Source of the DNA: Megachile rotundata
Lineage: Eukaryota; Arthropoda; Insecta; Hymenoptera; Megachilidae
Length of the DNA: 64,000 nucleotides
Direction: 5' to 3'
Assembly: GCF_050947335.1 (NCBI RefSeq)
Contig: NW_027473497.1
Location: 186,001-250,000, forward strand
In this document: positions 1-13,560 of the stretch, piece by piece
How the letters are laid out: the number at the start of each line of letters is the position of its first letter
Position numbering within the stretch: position 1 is the stretch's first letter
The notes under the pieces: model-generated
The model's input: only the letters and a program-made list of their open reading frames with translations
The model's database searches: none
Told to the model about the DNA's origin: nothing
Made by a program: the position numbers and the translations under genes

Positions 1-3000
1 TAATTGTCGTTCTATCGATCATATAAGCATGATATGGCTAATAATATGAGTTAGATTGATAATAATAAGAGTAAAAAGAATAGTAATTGAAGTTCTATCG
101 ATCATATAAGCATAATATGGCTAATAATACGAGTTAGATTGATAATAATAAGACTAATAAGTATAGTAATTGTCGTTCTATCGATCATACAAGCACAATA
201 TGGCTAATAATATGAGTAAGATTGATAATAATAAGACTAATAACTATAGTAATTGTCGTTCTATCGATCATATAAGCATAATACGGCTAATAATATGAGT
301 CAGATTGATAATAATAAGAGTAATAAGTATAGTAATTGTCGTTCTATCGATCATATAAGCATAATATTGCTAATAATATGAGTTAGATTGATAATAATAA
401 GAGTAATGAGTATAGTAATTATCGTTCTACCGATCATACAAGCACAATATGGCTAATAATATGAGTTAGATTGATAATAATAAGACTAATAACTATAGTA
501 ATTGTCGTTCTATCGATCATATAAGCATAATACGGCTAATAATATGAGTCAGATTGATAATAATAAGACTAATAAGTATAGTAATTGTCGTTCTATCGAT
601 CATATCTGCATAATATGGTTAATAATATGAGTTAGATTGATAACAGTGAGTGTAATAAGTATAGTAATTGTCGTTCTATCAATCATATAAGCATAATATG
701 GCTAATAATATGTGTTAGATTGATAATAATAAGAGTAATGAGTATAGTAGTTGTAGTTCTATCGATCATATCTGCATAATATGGTTAATAATATGAGTTA
801 GATTGATAATAATAAGAGAAATAAGTATAGTAATTGTAGTTCTACCGATCATATAAGCATAATATGGCTAATAATATGAGTTAGATTGATAATAATAAGA
901 CTAATAAGTATAGTAATTGTCGTTCTATCGATCATATAAGCATAATATGGCTAATAATATGAGTTAGATTGATAATAATAAGAGTAAAAAGAATAGTAAT
1001 TGTCGTTCTATCGATCATATAAGCATAATATGGCTAATAATACGAGTTAGATTGATAATAATAAGAGTAAAAAGAATAGTAGTTGTCGTTCTATCGATCA
1101 TATAAGCATAATATGGCTAATAATACGTGTTAGATTGATAGTAATAACAGTAGTGAGTATAGTAATTGTCGTTCTATCGATCGTATAAGCATAATATGGC
1201 TAATAATATGAGTTAGATTGATAACAATAAGAGTAATGAGCATAGTAGTTGTCGTTCTATCGATCATATAAGCATAATATGGCTAATAATATGAGTCAGA
1301 TTGATAATAATAAGAGTAATAAGTATAGTAATTGTCGTTCTATCGATCATATCTGCATAATATGGTTAATAATATGAGTTAGATTGATAACAGTGAGTGT
1401 AATAAGTATAGTAATTGTCGTTCTATCAATCATATAAGCATAATATGGCTAATAATATGTGTTAGATTGATAATAATAAGAGTAATGAGTATAGTAGTTG
1501 TAGTTCTATCGATCATATCTGCATAATATGGTTAATAATACGAGTTAGATTGATAATAATAAGAGAAATAAGTATAGTAATTGTAGTTCTACCGATCATA
1601 TAAGCATAATATGGCTAATAATATGAGTTAGATTGATAATAATAAGACTAATAAGTATAGTAATTGTCGTTCTATCGATCATATAAGCATGATATGGCTA
1701 ATAATATGAGTTAGATTGATAATAATAAGAGTAAAAAGAATAGTAATTGTCGTTCTATCGATCATATAAGCATAATATGGCTAATAATACGAGTTAGATT
1801 GATAATAATAAGACTAATAAGTATAGTAATTGTCGTTCTATCGATCATATAAGCATAATATGGCTAATAATATGAGTTAGATTGATAATAATAAGACTAA
1901 TAAGTATAGTAATTGTCGTTCTATCGATCATATAAGCATAATATGGCTAATAATATGAGTTAGATTGATAATAATAAGAGTAAAAAGAATAGTAATTGTC
2001 GTTCTATCGCTCATATAAGCATAATATGGCTAATAATACGAGTTAGATTGATAATAATAAGACTAATAAGTATAGTAATTGTCGTTCTATCGATCATATA
2101 AGCATAATATGGCTAATAATATGTGTTAGATTGATAATAATAAGACTAATAAGTATAGTAATTGTCGTTCTATCGATCATATAAGCATAATATGGCTAAT
2201 AATACGAGTTAGATTGATAATAATAAGAGTAACGAGTATAGTAATTGTCGTTCTATCGATCATATAAGCATAATATGGCTAATAATACGAGTTAGACTGA
2301 TAATAATAAGAGTAATAAGTATAGTAATTATCGTTCTACCCATCATACAAGCATAATATGGCTAATAATATGAGTTAGATTGATAATAATAATAGTAATA
2401 AGTATAGTAATTGTCGTTCTATCGATCACATAAGCATAATATGGCTAATAATACGAGTTAGATTGATAGTAATAACAGTAGTGAGTATAGTAATTGTCGT
2501 TCTATCGATCATATAAGCATAATATGGCTAATAATATGAGTTAGATTGATAACAATAAGAGTAATGAGTATAGTAATTGTCGTTCTATCGATCATATAAG
2601 CATAATATGGCTAATAATACGAGTTAGATTGATAGTAATAACAGTAGTGAGTATAGTAATTGTCGTTCTATCGATCATATAAGCATAATATGGCTAATAA
2701 TATGAGTTAGATTGATAACAATAAGAGTAACGAGTATAGTAATTGTCGTTCTATCGATCATATAAGCATAATATGGCTAATAATACGAGTTAGATTGATA
2801 ATAATAAGAGTAATAAGTATAGTAATTATCGTTCTACCGATCATACAAGCATAATATGGCTAATAATATGAGTTAGATTGATAATAATAAGACTAATAAC
2901 TATAGTAATTGTCGTTCTATCGATCATATAAGCATAATACGGCTAATAATATGAGTCAGATTGATAATAATAAGAGTAATAAGTATAGTAATTGTCGTTC

Positions 3001-4949
3001 TATCGATCATATAAGCATAATATTGCTAATAATATGAGTTAGATTGATAATAATAAGAGTAATGAGTATAGTTATTGTCGTTCTATCGATCATGTAAGCA
3101 TAGTATGGCTAATAACATGAGTTAGATTGATAATAATAAGAGTAATAAGTATAGTAATTGTCGTTCTATCGATCACATAAGCATAATATGGCTAATAATA
3201 TGAGTTAGATTGATAGTAATAACAGTAGTGAGTATAGTAATTGTCGTTCTATCGATCATATAAGCATAGTATGGCTAATAATATGAGCTAGATTGATAAT
3301 AATAAGATTAATAAGTATAGTAATTATCGTTCTACCGATCATACAAGCATAATATGGTTAATAATATGAGTTAGATTGATAATAGTGAGTGTAATAAGTA
3401 TAGTAATTGTCGTTCTGTCGATCATATAAGCATAATACGGCTAATAATATGAGTTAGATTGATAATAATAAGAGTAATAAGTATAGTAATTGTCGTTCTA
3501 TCGATCATATAAGCATAATATGGCTAATAATATGAGTTAGATTGATAACAATAAGAGTAATGAGTATAGTTATTGTCGTTCTATCGATCATATAAGCATA
3601 ATATGGCTAATAATATGAGTTAGATTGATAATAATAAGAGTAAAAAGAATAGTAATTGTCGTTCTATCGATCATATAAGCATAATATGGCTAATAATACG
3701 AGTTAGATTGATAATAATAAGACTAATAAGTATAGTAATTGTCGTTCTATCGATCATATAAGCATAATATGGCTAATAATATGAGTTAGATTGATAACAA
3801 TAAGAGTAACGAGTATAGTAATTGTCGTTCTATCGATCATATAAGCATAATATGGCTAATAATATGAGTCAGATTGATAATGATAAGAGTAATAAGTATA
3901 GTAATTGTCGTTCTATCGATCATATCTGCATAATATGGTTAATAATATGAGTTAGATTGATAACAGTGAGTGTAATAAGTATAGTAATTGTCGTTCTATC
4001 AATCATATAAGCATAATATGGCTAATAATATGTGTTAGATTGATAATAATAAGAGTAATGAGTATAGTAGTTGTAGTTCTATCGATCATATCTGCATAAT
4101 ATGGTTAATAATATGAGTTAGATTGATAATAATAAGAGAAATAAGTATAGAAATTGTAGTTCTACCGATCATATAAGCATAATATGGCTAATAATATGAG
4201 TTAGATTGATAATAATAAGACTAATAAGTATAGTAATTGTCGTTCTATCGATCATATAAGCATAATATGGCTAATAATATGAGTTAGATTGATAATAATA
4301 AGAGTAAAAAGAATAGTAATTGTCGTTCTATCGATCATATAAGCATAATATGGCTAATAATACGAGTTAGATTGATAATAATAAGACTAATAAGTATAGT
4401 AATTGTCGTTCTATCGATCATATAAGCATAATATGGCTAATAATATGAGTTAGATTGATAACAATAAGAGTAACGAGTATAGTAATTGTCGTTCTATCGA
4501 TCATATAAGCATAATATGGCTAATAATACGAGTTAGACTGATAATAATAAGAGTAATAAGTATAGTAATTATCGTTCTACCGATCATACAAGCATAATAT
4601 GGCTAATAATATGAGTTAGATTGATAATAATAATAGTAATAAGTATAGTAATTGTCGTTCTATCGATCACATAAGCATAATATGGCTAATAATACGAGTT
4701 AGATTGATAGTAATAACAGTAGTGAGTATAGTAATTGTCGTTCTATCGATCATATAAGCATAATATGGCTAATAATATGAGTTAGATTGATAACAATAAG
4801 AGTAATGAGTATAGTAATTGTCGTTCTATCGATCATATAAGCATAATATGGCTAATAATACGAGTTAGATTGATAGTAATAACAGTAGTGAGTATAGTAA
4901 TTGTCGTTCTATCGATCATATAAGCATAATATGGCTAATAATATGAGTT
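1..4949 (+). repeat. Left domain of the array, mixed variant order
   Basis: Satellite only, with no genes. Private variants cluster near the left edge: TAATTGAAGTTC at 84, AGCACAAT at 192 and again 249 bp (three monomers) later at 441, and GAGTAAG near 216. Runs of the TAGTAATAACAGTAG and AACAATAAGAGTAATGAG subtypes alternate at 2.4-2.8 kb and 4.7-5.0 kb. The part from about 3,830 to 5,190 corresponds to 49,420-50,780 at an offset of 45,590 bp, which is 549 monomers plus the 23 extra bases of intervening register breaks. Confidence 0.85.
560..1807 (+). repeat. Nine-monomer (747 bp) local tandem repeat
   Basis: The order ATATCTGC with CAGTGAGTGT, ATCAATC with TGTGTTAG, TAGTTGTAG with ATATCTGC, GAGAAATAAG with TTGTAGTTCTACC, GACTAATAAG, then GAGTAAAAAG occurs at about 560-1,060 and again at about 1,307-1,807. 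CATATCTGCA starts at 601 and 1,348, a spacing of 747 bp or nine monomers. Small differences, such as ATATGAG against ATACGAG, separate the copies. Confidence 0.8.
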
Positions 4950-5104
4950 AGATTGATAACAATAAGAGTAATGAGTATAGTAATTGTCGTTCTATCGATC
5001 ATATAAGCATAATATGGCTAATAATATGAGTTAGATTGATAATAATAAGACTAATAAGTATAGTAATTATCGTTCTGTCGATCATATAAGCATAGTATGG
5101 CTAA

Positions 5105-7360
5105 TAATATGAGTTAGATTGATAATAATAAGAGTAATTAAGTATAGTAATTGTCGTTCTATCGATCACATAAGCATAATATGGCTAATAAAATGAGTTA
5201 GATTGATAATAATAAGAGTATGAGTATAGTAGTTGTAGTTCTATCGATCATATCTGTATAATATGGTTAATAATATGAGTTAGATGTGATAATATAAGAG
5301 TAAAAAGAATAGTAATTGTCGTTCTATCGATCATATAAGCATAATATGGCTAATAATACGAGTTAGATTGATAATAATAAGACTAATAAGTATAGTAATT
5401 GTCGTTCTACCGATCATACAAGCATAATATGGTTAATAATATGAGTTAGATTGATAATAGTGAGTGTAATAAGTATAGTAATTGTCGTTCTGTCGATCAT
5501 ATAAGCATAATACGGCTAATAATATGAGTTAGATTGATAATAATAAGAGTAATAAGTATAGTAATTGTCGGTCTATCGATCATATAAGCATAATATGGCT
5601 AATAATATGAGCTAGATTGATAATAATAAGATTAATAAGTATAGTAATTATCGTTCTACCGATCATACAAGCATAATATGGTTAATAATATGAGTTAGAT
5701 TGATAACAGTGAGTGTAATAAGTATAGTAATTGTCGTTCTATCAATCATAAAAGCATAATACGGCTAATAATATGAGTTAGATTGATAATAATAAGAGTA
5801 ATAAGTATAGTAATTGTCGTTCTATCGATCATATATGCATAATATGGCTAATAATGTGAGTTAGATTGATAATAATAAGAGTAATGAGTATAGTAATTGT
5901 CGTTCTATCGATCATATCTGCATAATATGGTTAATAATATGAGTTAGATTGATAACAGTGAGTGTAATAAGTATAGTAATTGTCGTTCTATCAATCATAT
6001 AAGCATAATATGGCTAATAATATGTGTTAGATTGATAATAATAAGAGTAAAAAGAATAGTAATTGTCGTTCTATCGATCATATAAGCATAATATGGCTAA
6101 TAATACGAGTTAGATTGATAGTAATAACAGTAGTGAGTATAGTAATTGTCGTTCTATCGATCATATAAGCATAATATGGCTAATAATATGAGTTAGATTG
6201 ATAACAATAAGAGTAATGAGCATAGTAGTTGTCGTTCTATCGATCATATAAGCATAATATGGCTAACAATATGAGTCAGATTGATAATAATAAGAGTAAT
6301 AAGTATAGTAATTGTCGTTCTATCGATCATACAAGCATAATATGGCTAATAATACGAGTTAGATTGATAATAATAAGACTAATAAGTATAGTAATTGTCG
6401 TTCTATCGATCATATAAGCATAATATGGCTAATAATATGAGTTAGATTGATAATAATAAGACTAATAAGTATAGTAATTGTCGTTCTATCGATCATATAA
6501 GCATAATATGGCTAATAATATGAGTTAGATTGATAATAATAAGAGTAATAAGTATAGTAATTGTCGTTCTATCGATCATATAAGCATAATATGGCTAATA
6601 ATATGAGTTAGATTGACAATAATAAGAGTAAAAAGAATAGTAATTGTCGTTCTATCGATCATATAAGCATAATATGGCTAATAATACGAGTTAGATTGAT
6701 AATAATAAGACTAATAAGTATAGTAATTGTCGTTCTATCGATCATATAAGCATAATATGGCTAATAATATGAGTTAGATTGATAATAATAAGACTAATAA
6801 GTATAGTAATTGTCGTTCTATCGATCATATAAGCATAATATGGCTAATAATATGAGTTAGATTGATAATAATAAGAGTAATAAGTATAGTAATTGTCGTT
6901 CTATCGATCATATCTGCATAATATGGTTAATAATATGAGTTAGATTGATAACAGTGAGTGTAATAAGTATAGTAATTGTCGTTCTATTAATCATATAAGC
7001 ATAATATGGCTAATAATATGTGTTAGATTGATAATAATAAGAGTAATGAGTATAGTAGTTGTAGTTCTATCGATCATATCTGCATAATATGGTTAATAAT
7101 ATGAGTTAGATTGACAATAATAAGAGAAATAAGTATAGTAATTGTAGTTCTACCGATCATATAAGCATAATATGGCTAATAATATGAGTTAGATTGATAA
7201 TAATAAGACCAATAAGTATAGTAATTGTCGTTCTATCGATCATATAAGCATAATATGGCTAATAATATGAGTTAGATTGATAATAATAAGAGTAAAAAGA
7301 ATAGTAATTGTCGTTCTATCGATCATATAAGCATAATATGGCTAATAATACGAGTTAGAT
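5105..7360 (+). repeat. Long-range duplicate, left copy (partner 35,837-38,093)
   Basis: Variant order matches 35,837-38,093 at an offset of 30,733 bp (370 monomers plus 23 bases of known register breaks). Anchors are the TAGTTGTCG block at 6,229 and 36,962 and the ATTAATCAT variant at 6,981 and 37,714. The match ends where the left copy has a TAGTAATAACAGTAG monomer and the right copy a GACTAATAAG one. Confidence 0.75.
5129..5310 (+). repeat. Irregular monomers with compensating +1/-1 indels
   Basis: Two consecutive monomers carry rare indels: GAGTAATTAAG (one extra base near 5,145) and GAGTATGAG (one base missing near 5,222). GTTAGATGTGATAATATAAG near 5,280 is also rearranged without a length change. 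The register is restored by 5,310. The sister copy at about 8,035-8,215 is regular. The affected unit is the TAGTTGTAG/ATATCTGT subtype, as in the scrambled unit near 11 kb. It may be a real damaged unit or a consensus error. Confidence 0.7.
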
Positions 7361-9474
7361 TGATAGTAATAACAGTAGTGAGTATAGTAATTGTCGTTCT
7401 ATCGATCATATAAGCATAATATGGCTAATAATATGAGTTAGATTGATAACAATAAGAGTAATGAGTATAGTAATTGTCGTTCTATCGATCATATAAGCAT
7501 AATATGGCTAATAATACGAGTTAGATTGATAGTAATAACAGTAGTGAGTATAGTAATTGTCGTTCTATCGATCATATAAGCATAATATGGCTAATAATAT
7601 GAGTTAGATTGATAACAATAAGAGTAACGAGTATAGTAATTGTCGTTCTATCGATCATATAAGCATAATATGGCTAATAATACGAGTTAGATTGATAATA
7701 ATAAGAGTAATAAGTATAGTAATTATCGTTCTACCGATCATACAAGCATAATATGGCTAATAATATGAGTTAGATTGATAATAATAAGACTAATAACTAT
7801 AGTAATTGTCGTTCTATCGATCATATAAGCATAATACGGCTAATAATATGAGTTAGATTGATAACAATAAGAGTAATGAGTATAGTAATTGTCGTTCTAT
7901 CGATCATATAAGCATAATATGGCTAATAATATGAGTTAGATTGATAATAATAAGACTAATAAGTATAGTAATTATCGTTCTGTCGATCATATAAGCATAG
8001 TATGGCTAATAATATGAGTTAGATTGATAATAATAAGAGTAATAAGTATAGTAATTGTCGTTCTATCGATCACATAAGCATAATATGGCTAATAAAATGT
8101 GTTAGATTGATAATAATAAGAGTAATGAGTATAGTAGTTGTAGTTCTATCGATCATATCTGTATAATATGGTTAATAATATGAGTTAGATTGATAATAAT
8201 AAGAGTAAAAAGAATAGTAATTGTCGTTCTATCGATCATATAAGCATAATATGGCTAATAATACGAGTTAGATTGATAATAATAAGACTAATAAGTATAG
8301 TAATTGTCGTTCTACCGATCATACAAGCATAATATGGTTAATAATATGAGTTAGATTGATAATAGTGAGTGTAATAAGTATAGTAATTGTCGTTCTGTCG
8401 ATCATATAAGCATAATACGGCTAATAATATGAGTTAGATTGATAATAATAAGAGTAATAAGTATAGTAATTGTCGTTCTATCGATCATATAAGCATAATA
8501 TGGCTAATAATATGAGCTAGATTGATAATAATAAGATTAATAAGTATAGTAATTATCGTTCTACCGATCATACAAGCATAATATGGTTAATAATATGAGT
8601 TAGATTGATAACAGTGAGTGTAATAAGTATAGTAATTGTCGTTCTATCAATCATATAAGCATAATACGGCTAATAATATGAGTTAGATTGATAATAATAA
8701 GAGTAATAAGTATAGTAATTGTCGTTCTATCGATCATATATGCATAATATGGCTAATAATGTGAGTTAGATTGATAATAATAAGAGTAATGAGTATAGTA
8801 ATTGTCGTTCTATCGATCATATCTGCATAATATGGTTAATAATATGAGTTAGATTGATAACAGTGAGTGTAATAAGTATAGTAATTGTCGTTCTATCAAT
8901 CATATAAGCATAATATGGCTAATAATATGTGTTAGATTGATAATAATAAGAGTAAAAAGAATAGTAATTGTCGTTCTATCGATCATATAAGCATAATATG
9001 GCTAATAATACGAGTTAGATTGATAGTAATAACAGTAGTGAGTATAGTAATTGTCGTTCTATCGATCATATAAGCATAATATGGCTAATAATATGAGTTA
9101 GATTGATAACAATAAGAGTAATGAGCATAGTAGTTGTCGTTCTATCGATCATATAAGCATAATATGGCTAACAATATGAGTCAGATTGATAATAATAAGA
9201 GTAATAAGTATAGTAATTGTCGTTCTATCGATCATACAAGCATAATATGGCTAATAATACGAGTTAGATTGATAATAATAAGACTAATAAGTATAGTAAT
9301 TGTCGTTCTATCGATCATATAAGCATAATATGGCTAATAATATGAGTTAGATTGATAATAATAAGACTAATAAGTATAGTAATTGTCGTTCTATCGATCA
9401 TATAAGCATAATATGGCTAATAATATGAGTTAGATTGATAATAATAAGAGTAATAAGTATAGTAATTGTCGTTC

Positions 9475-12400
9475 TATCGATCATATAAGCATAATATGGC
9501 TAATAATATGAGTTAGATTGATAATAATAAGAGTAAAAAAAATAGTAATTGTCGTTCTATCGATCATATAAGCATAATATGGCTAATAATACGAGTTAGA
9601 TTGATAATAATAAGACTAATAAGTATAGTAATTGTCGTTCTATCGATCATATAAGCATAATATGGCTAATAATATGAGTTAGATTGATAATAATAAGACT
9701 AATAAGTATAGTAATTGTCGTTCTATCGATCACATAAGCATAATATGGCTAATAATACGAGTTAGATTGATAGTAATAACAGTAGTGAGTATAGTAATTG
9801 TCGTTCTATCGATCACATAAGCATAATATGGCTAATAATATGAGTTAGATTGATAATAATAAGACTAATAAGTATAGTAATTGTCGTTCTGTCGATCATA
9901 TAAGCATAGTATGGCTAATAATATGAGTTAGATTGATAATAATAAGAGTAATAAGTATAGTAATTGTCGTTCTATCGATCACATAAGCATAATATGGCTA
10001 ATAATACGAGTTAGATTGATAGTAATAACAGTAGTGAGTATAGTAATTGTCGTTCTATCGATCATATAAGCATAATATGGCTAATAATATGAGTTAGATT
10101 GATAACAATAAGAGTAACGAGTATAGTAATTGTCGTTCTATCGATCATATAAGCATAATATGGCTAATAATACGAGTTAGATTGATAATAATAAGAGTAA
10201 TAAGTATAGTAATTATCGTTCTACCGATCATACAAGCATAATATGGCTAATAATATGAGTTAGATTGATAATAATAAGACTAATAACTATAGTAATTGTC
10301 GTTCTATCGATCATATAAGCATAATACGGCTAATAATATGAGTCAGATTGATAATAATAAGAGTAATAAGTATAGTAATTGTCGTTCTATCGATCATATA
10401 AGCATAATATTGCTAATAATATGAGTTAGATTGATAATAATAAGAGTAATGAGTATAGTTATTGTCGTTCTATCGATCATGTAAGCATAGTATGGCTAAT
10501 AACATGAGTTAGATTGATAATAATAAGAGTAATAAGTATAGTAATTGTCGTTCTATCGATCACATAAGCATAATATGGCTAATAATATGAGTTAGATTGA
10601 TAGTAATAACAGTAGTGAGTATAGTAATTGTCGTTCTATCGATCATATAAGCATAATATGGCTAATAATATGAGTTAGATTGATAATAATAAGAGTAATG
10701 AGTATAGTAATTGTCGTTCTATCGATCATATAAGCATAATATGGCTAATAAAATGAGTTAGATTGATAATAATAAGAGTAATGAGTATAGTAGTTGTAGT
10801 TCTATCGATCATATCTGCATAATATGGTTAATAATATGAGTTAGATTGATAACAGTGAGTGTAATAAGTATAGTAATTGTCGTTCTATCAATCATATAAG
10901 CATAATATGGCTAATAATATGTGTTAGATTGATAATAATAAGAGATGAGTATAGTAGTTGTAGTTATAGATAATATATGTATAATATGATTTAATATGAT
11001 ATATAGATTAGTTCTATCGTCATCTGATAATTGTTAATAATAGAGTTAATAAAAAGAACAGTAATTGTCGTTCTATCGATCATATAAGCATAATATGGCT
11101 AACAATATGAGTCAGATTGATAATAATAAGAGTAATAAGTATAGTTATTGTCGTTCTATCGATCATACAAGCATAATATGGCTAATAATACGAGTTAGAT
11201 TGATAATAATAAGACTAATAAGTATAGTAATTGTCGTTCTATCGATCATATAAGCATAATATGGCTAATAATATGAGTTAGATTGATAATAATAAGACTA
11301 ATAAGTATAGTAATTGTCGTTCTATCGATCATATAAGCATAATATGGCTAATAATATGAGTTAGATTGATAATAATAAGAGTAATAAGTATAGTAATTGT
11401 CGTTCTATCGATCATATAAGCATAATATGGCTAATAATATGAGATAGATTGATAATAATAAGATTAATAAGTATAGTAATTTTCGTTCTACCGATCATAC
11501 AAGCATAATATGGTTAATAATATGAGTTAGATTGATAATAGTGAGTGTAATAAGTATAGTAATTGTCGTTCTGTCGATCATATAAGCATAATACGGCTAA
11601 TAATATGAGTTAGATTGATAATAATAAGAGTAATAAGTATAGTAATTGTCGTTCTATCGATCATATAAGCATAATATGGCTAATAATATGAGTTAGATTG
11701 ATAATAATAAGAGTAATAAGTATAGTAATTGTCGTTCTATCGATCACATAAGCATATTATGGCTAATAATACGAGTTAGATTGATAGTAATAACAGTAGT
11801 GAGTATAGTAATTGTCGTTCTATCGATCATATAAGCATAATATGGCTAATAATATGAGTTAGATTGATAACAATAAGAGCAATGAGTATAGTAATTGTCG
11901 CTCTATCGATCATATAAGCATAATATGGCTAATAATATGAGTTAGATTGATAATAATAAGAGTAATAAGTATAGTAATTGTCGTTCTATCGATTATATCT
12001 GCATAATATGGTTAATAATATGAGTTAGATTGATAACAGTGAGTGTAATAAGTATAGTAATTGTCGTTCTATCAATCATATAAGCATAATATGGCTAATA
12101 ATATGTGTTAGATTGATAATAATAAGAGTAATGAGTATAGTAGTTGTAGTTCTATCGATCATATCTGCATAATATGGTTAATAATATGAGTTAGATTGAT
12201 AATAATAAGAGAAATAAGTATAGTAATTGTAGTTCTACCGATCATATAAGCATAATATGGCTAATAATATGAGTTAGATTGATAATAATAAGAGTAAAAA
12301 GAATAGTAATTGTCGTCCTATCGATCATATAAGCATAATATGGCTAATAATACGAGTTAGATTGATAGTAATAACAGTAGTGAGTATAGTAATTGTCGTT

Positions 12401-12640
12401 CTATCGATCATATAAGCATAATATGGCTATTAATATGAGTTAGATTGATAACAATAAGAGTAATGAGTATAGTAATTGTCGTTCTATCGATCATATAAGC
12501 ATAATATGGCTAATAATATGAGTTAGATTGATAATAATAAGACTAATAAGTATAGTAATTGTCGTTCTATCGATCATATAAGCATAATATGGCTAATAAT
12601 ATGAGTTAGATTGATAATAATAAGAGTAATAAGTATAGTA
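9475..12640 (+). repeat. Long-range duplicate, left copy (partner 30,497-33,474)
   Basis: Ordered variants match 30,497-33,474. Anchors are CTGTCGATC with CATAGTATGG at 9,885 and 30,907, CATGTAAG at 10,466 and 31,322, the CTAACAATATGAG block at 11,065 and 31,899, GTCGCTCTATCG at 11,899 and 32,733, and GTCGTCCTATCG at 12,314 and 33,148. The offset changes by exactly two monomers near 10.2 kb (a deletion in the right copy) and by 22 bp at the scrambled unit near 11.0 kb. Confidence 0.8.
10941..11061 (+). repeat. Scrambled monomer, +22 bp, largest break in the 83-bp register
   Basis: Between GAGATGAGTATAG and AAAAAGAACAG the sequence is recognisable only in fragments (TAGTTGTAG, ATGTATAATATG, GTTCTATCG, TGTTAATAATAG) and is 105 rather than 83 bp long. 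The matching position in the duplicate near 31,797-31,880 is an ordinary TAGTTGTAG/ATATCTGT monomer followed by GAGTAAAAAGAACAG. The flanks match the duplicate well, so the damage is confined to one unit. It could be a templated insertion at a repaired break, a decayed unit, or a polishing error. Confidence 0.85.
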
Positions 12641-13560
12641 ATTGTCGTTCTATCGATCACATAAGCATAATATGGCTAATAATACGAGTTAGATTGAAAG
12701 TAATAACAGTAGTGAGTATAGTAATTGTCGTTCTATCGATCATATAAGCATAATATGGCTAATAATATGAGTTAGATTGATAACAATAAGAGTAATGATT
12801 ATAGTAATTGTCGTTCTATCAATCATATAAGCATAATATGGCTAATAATATGTGTTAGATTGATAATAATAAGAGTAATGAGTATAGTAGTTGTAGTTCT
12901 ATCGATCATATCTGCATAATATGGTTAATAATATGAGTTAGATTGATAATAATAAGAGAAATAAGTATAGTAATTGTAGTTCTACCGATCATATAAGCAT
13001 AATATGGATAATAATATGAGTTAGATTGATAATAATAAGAGTAAAAAGAATAGTAATTGTCGTCCTATCGATCATATAAGCATAATATGGCTAATAATAC
13101 GAGTTAGATTGATAGTAATAACAGTAGTGAGTATAGTAATTGTCGTTCTATCGATCATATAAGCATAATATGGCTAATAATATGAGTTAGATTGATAACA
13201 ATAAGAGTAATGAGTATAGTAATTGTCGTTCTATCGATCATATAAGCATAATATGGCTAATAATATGAGTTAGATTGATAATAATAAGACTAATAAGTAT
13301 AGTAATTGTCGTTCTATCGATCATATAAGCATAATATGGCTAATAATATGAGTTAGATTGATAATAATAAGAGTAATAAGTATAGTAATTGTCGTTCTAT
13401 CGATCACATAAGCATAATATGGCTAATAATACGAGTTAGATTGATAGTAATAACAGTAGTGAGTATAGTAATTGTCGTTCTATCGATCATATAAGCATGA
13501 TATGGCTAATAATATGAGTTAGATTGATAACAATAAGAGCAATGAGTATAGTAATTGTCG
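12065..13560 (+). repeat. Nine-monomer (747 bp) tandem repeat
   Basis: The order ATCAATC with TGTGTTAG, ATATCTGC with GAGAAATAAG, TTGTAGTTCTACC with GAGTAAAAAG, then GTCGTCCTATCG with ATACGAG and TAGTAATAACAGTAG occurs at about 12,065-12,811 and again from 12,812. GTCGTCC starts at 12,311 and 13,058. Private differences include GGCTATTAATATGAG near 12,424 in copy 1 and ATGGATAATAATATG near 13,006 in copy 2. Confidence 0.8.

Larger units (their letters stand above)
4950..9740 (+). repeat. 35-monomer (2,905 bp) tandem higher-order repeat
   Basis: Similar variant order at about 4,950-6,835 and 7,855-9,740. The marker TATCGTTCTGTCG has its CG at 5,071 and 7,976, and a rare TAGTTGTCG...GGCTAACAATATGAG block occurs at 6,229 and 9,134; both pairs are exactly 2,905 bp apart. 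Both copies carry the same junction, in which a CACATAAG monomer runs straight into a GGCTAATAAAATG end, omitting monomers present between those features at 50.7-51.5 kb. The 35-mer is thus a deletion derivative. The last third of each unit differs. Confidence 0.82.

Noticed and set aside
6229..6417. Repeated 62-codon open frame starting at TTG, seen about 30 times in two sequence classes
   Set aside because: The frame crosses more than two satellite units. It is open only where variants remove stops (TTAG to TCAG or TTAT, and ATATGAG to ATACGAG). 83 is not divisible by 3, so it runs through three different readings of the same repeat. Its recurrence follows the 17-mer and related repeats. 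It has no ATG at its start, no domain and no neighbouring signal.
10941..11061. Insertion of a mobile element at the scrambled unit
   Set aside because: Only 22 net bases are added, there are no terminal repeats or target duplication, and the fragments resemble the satellite itself.
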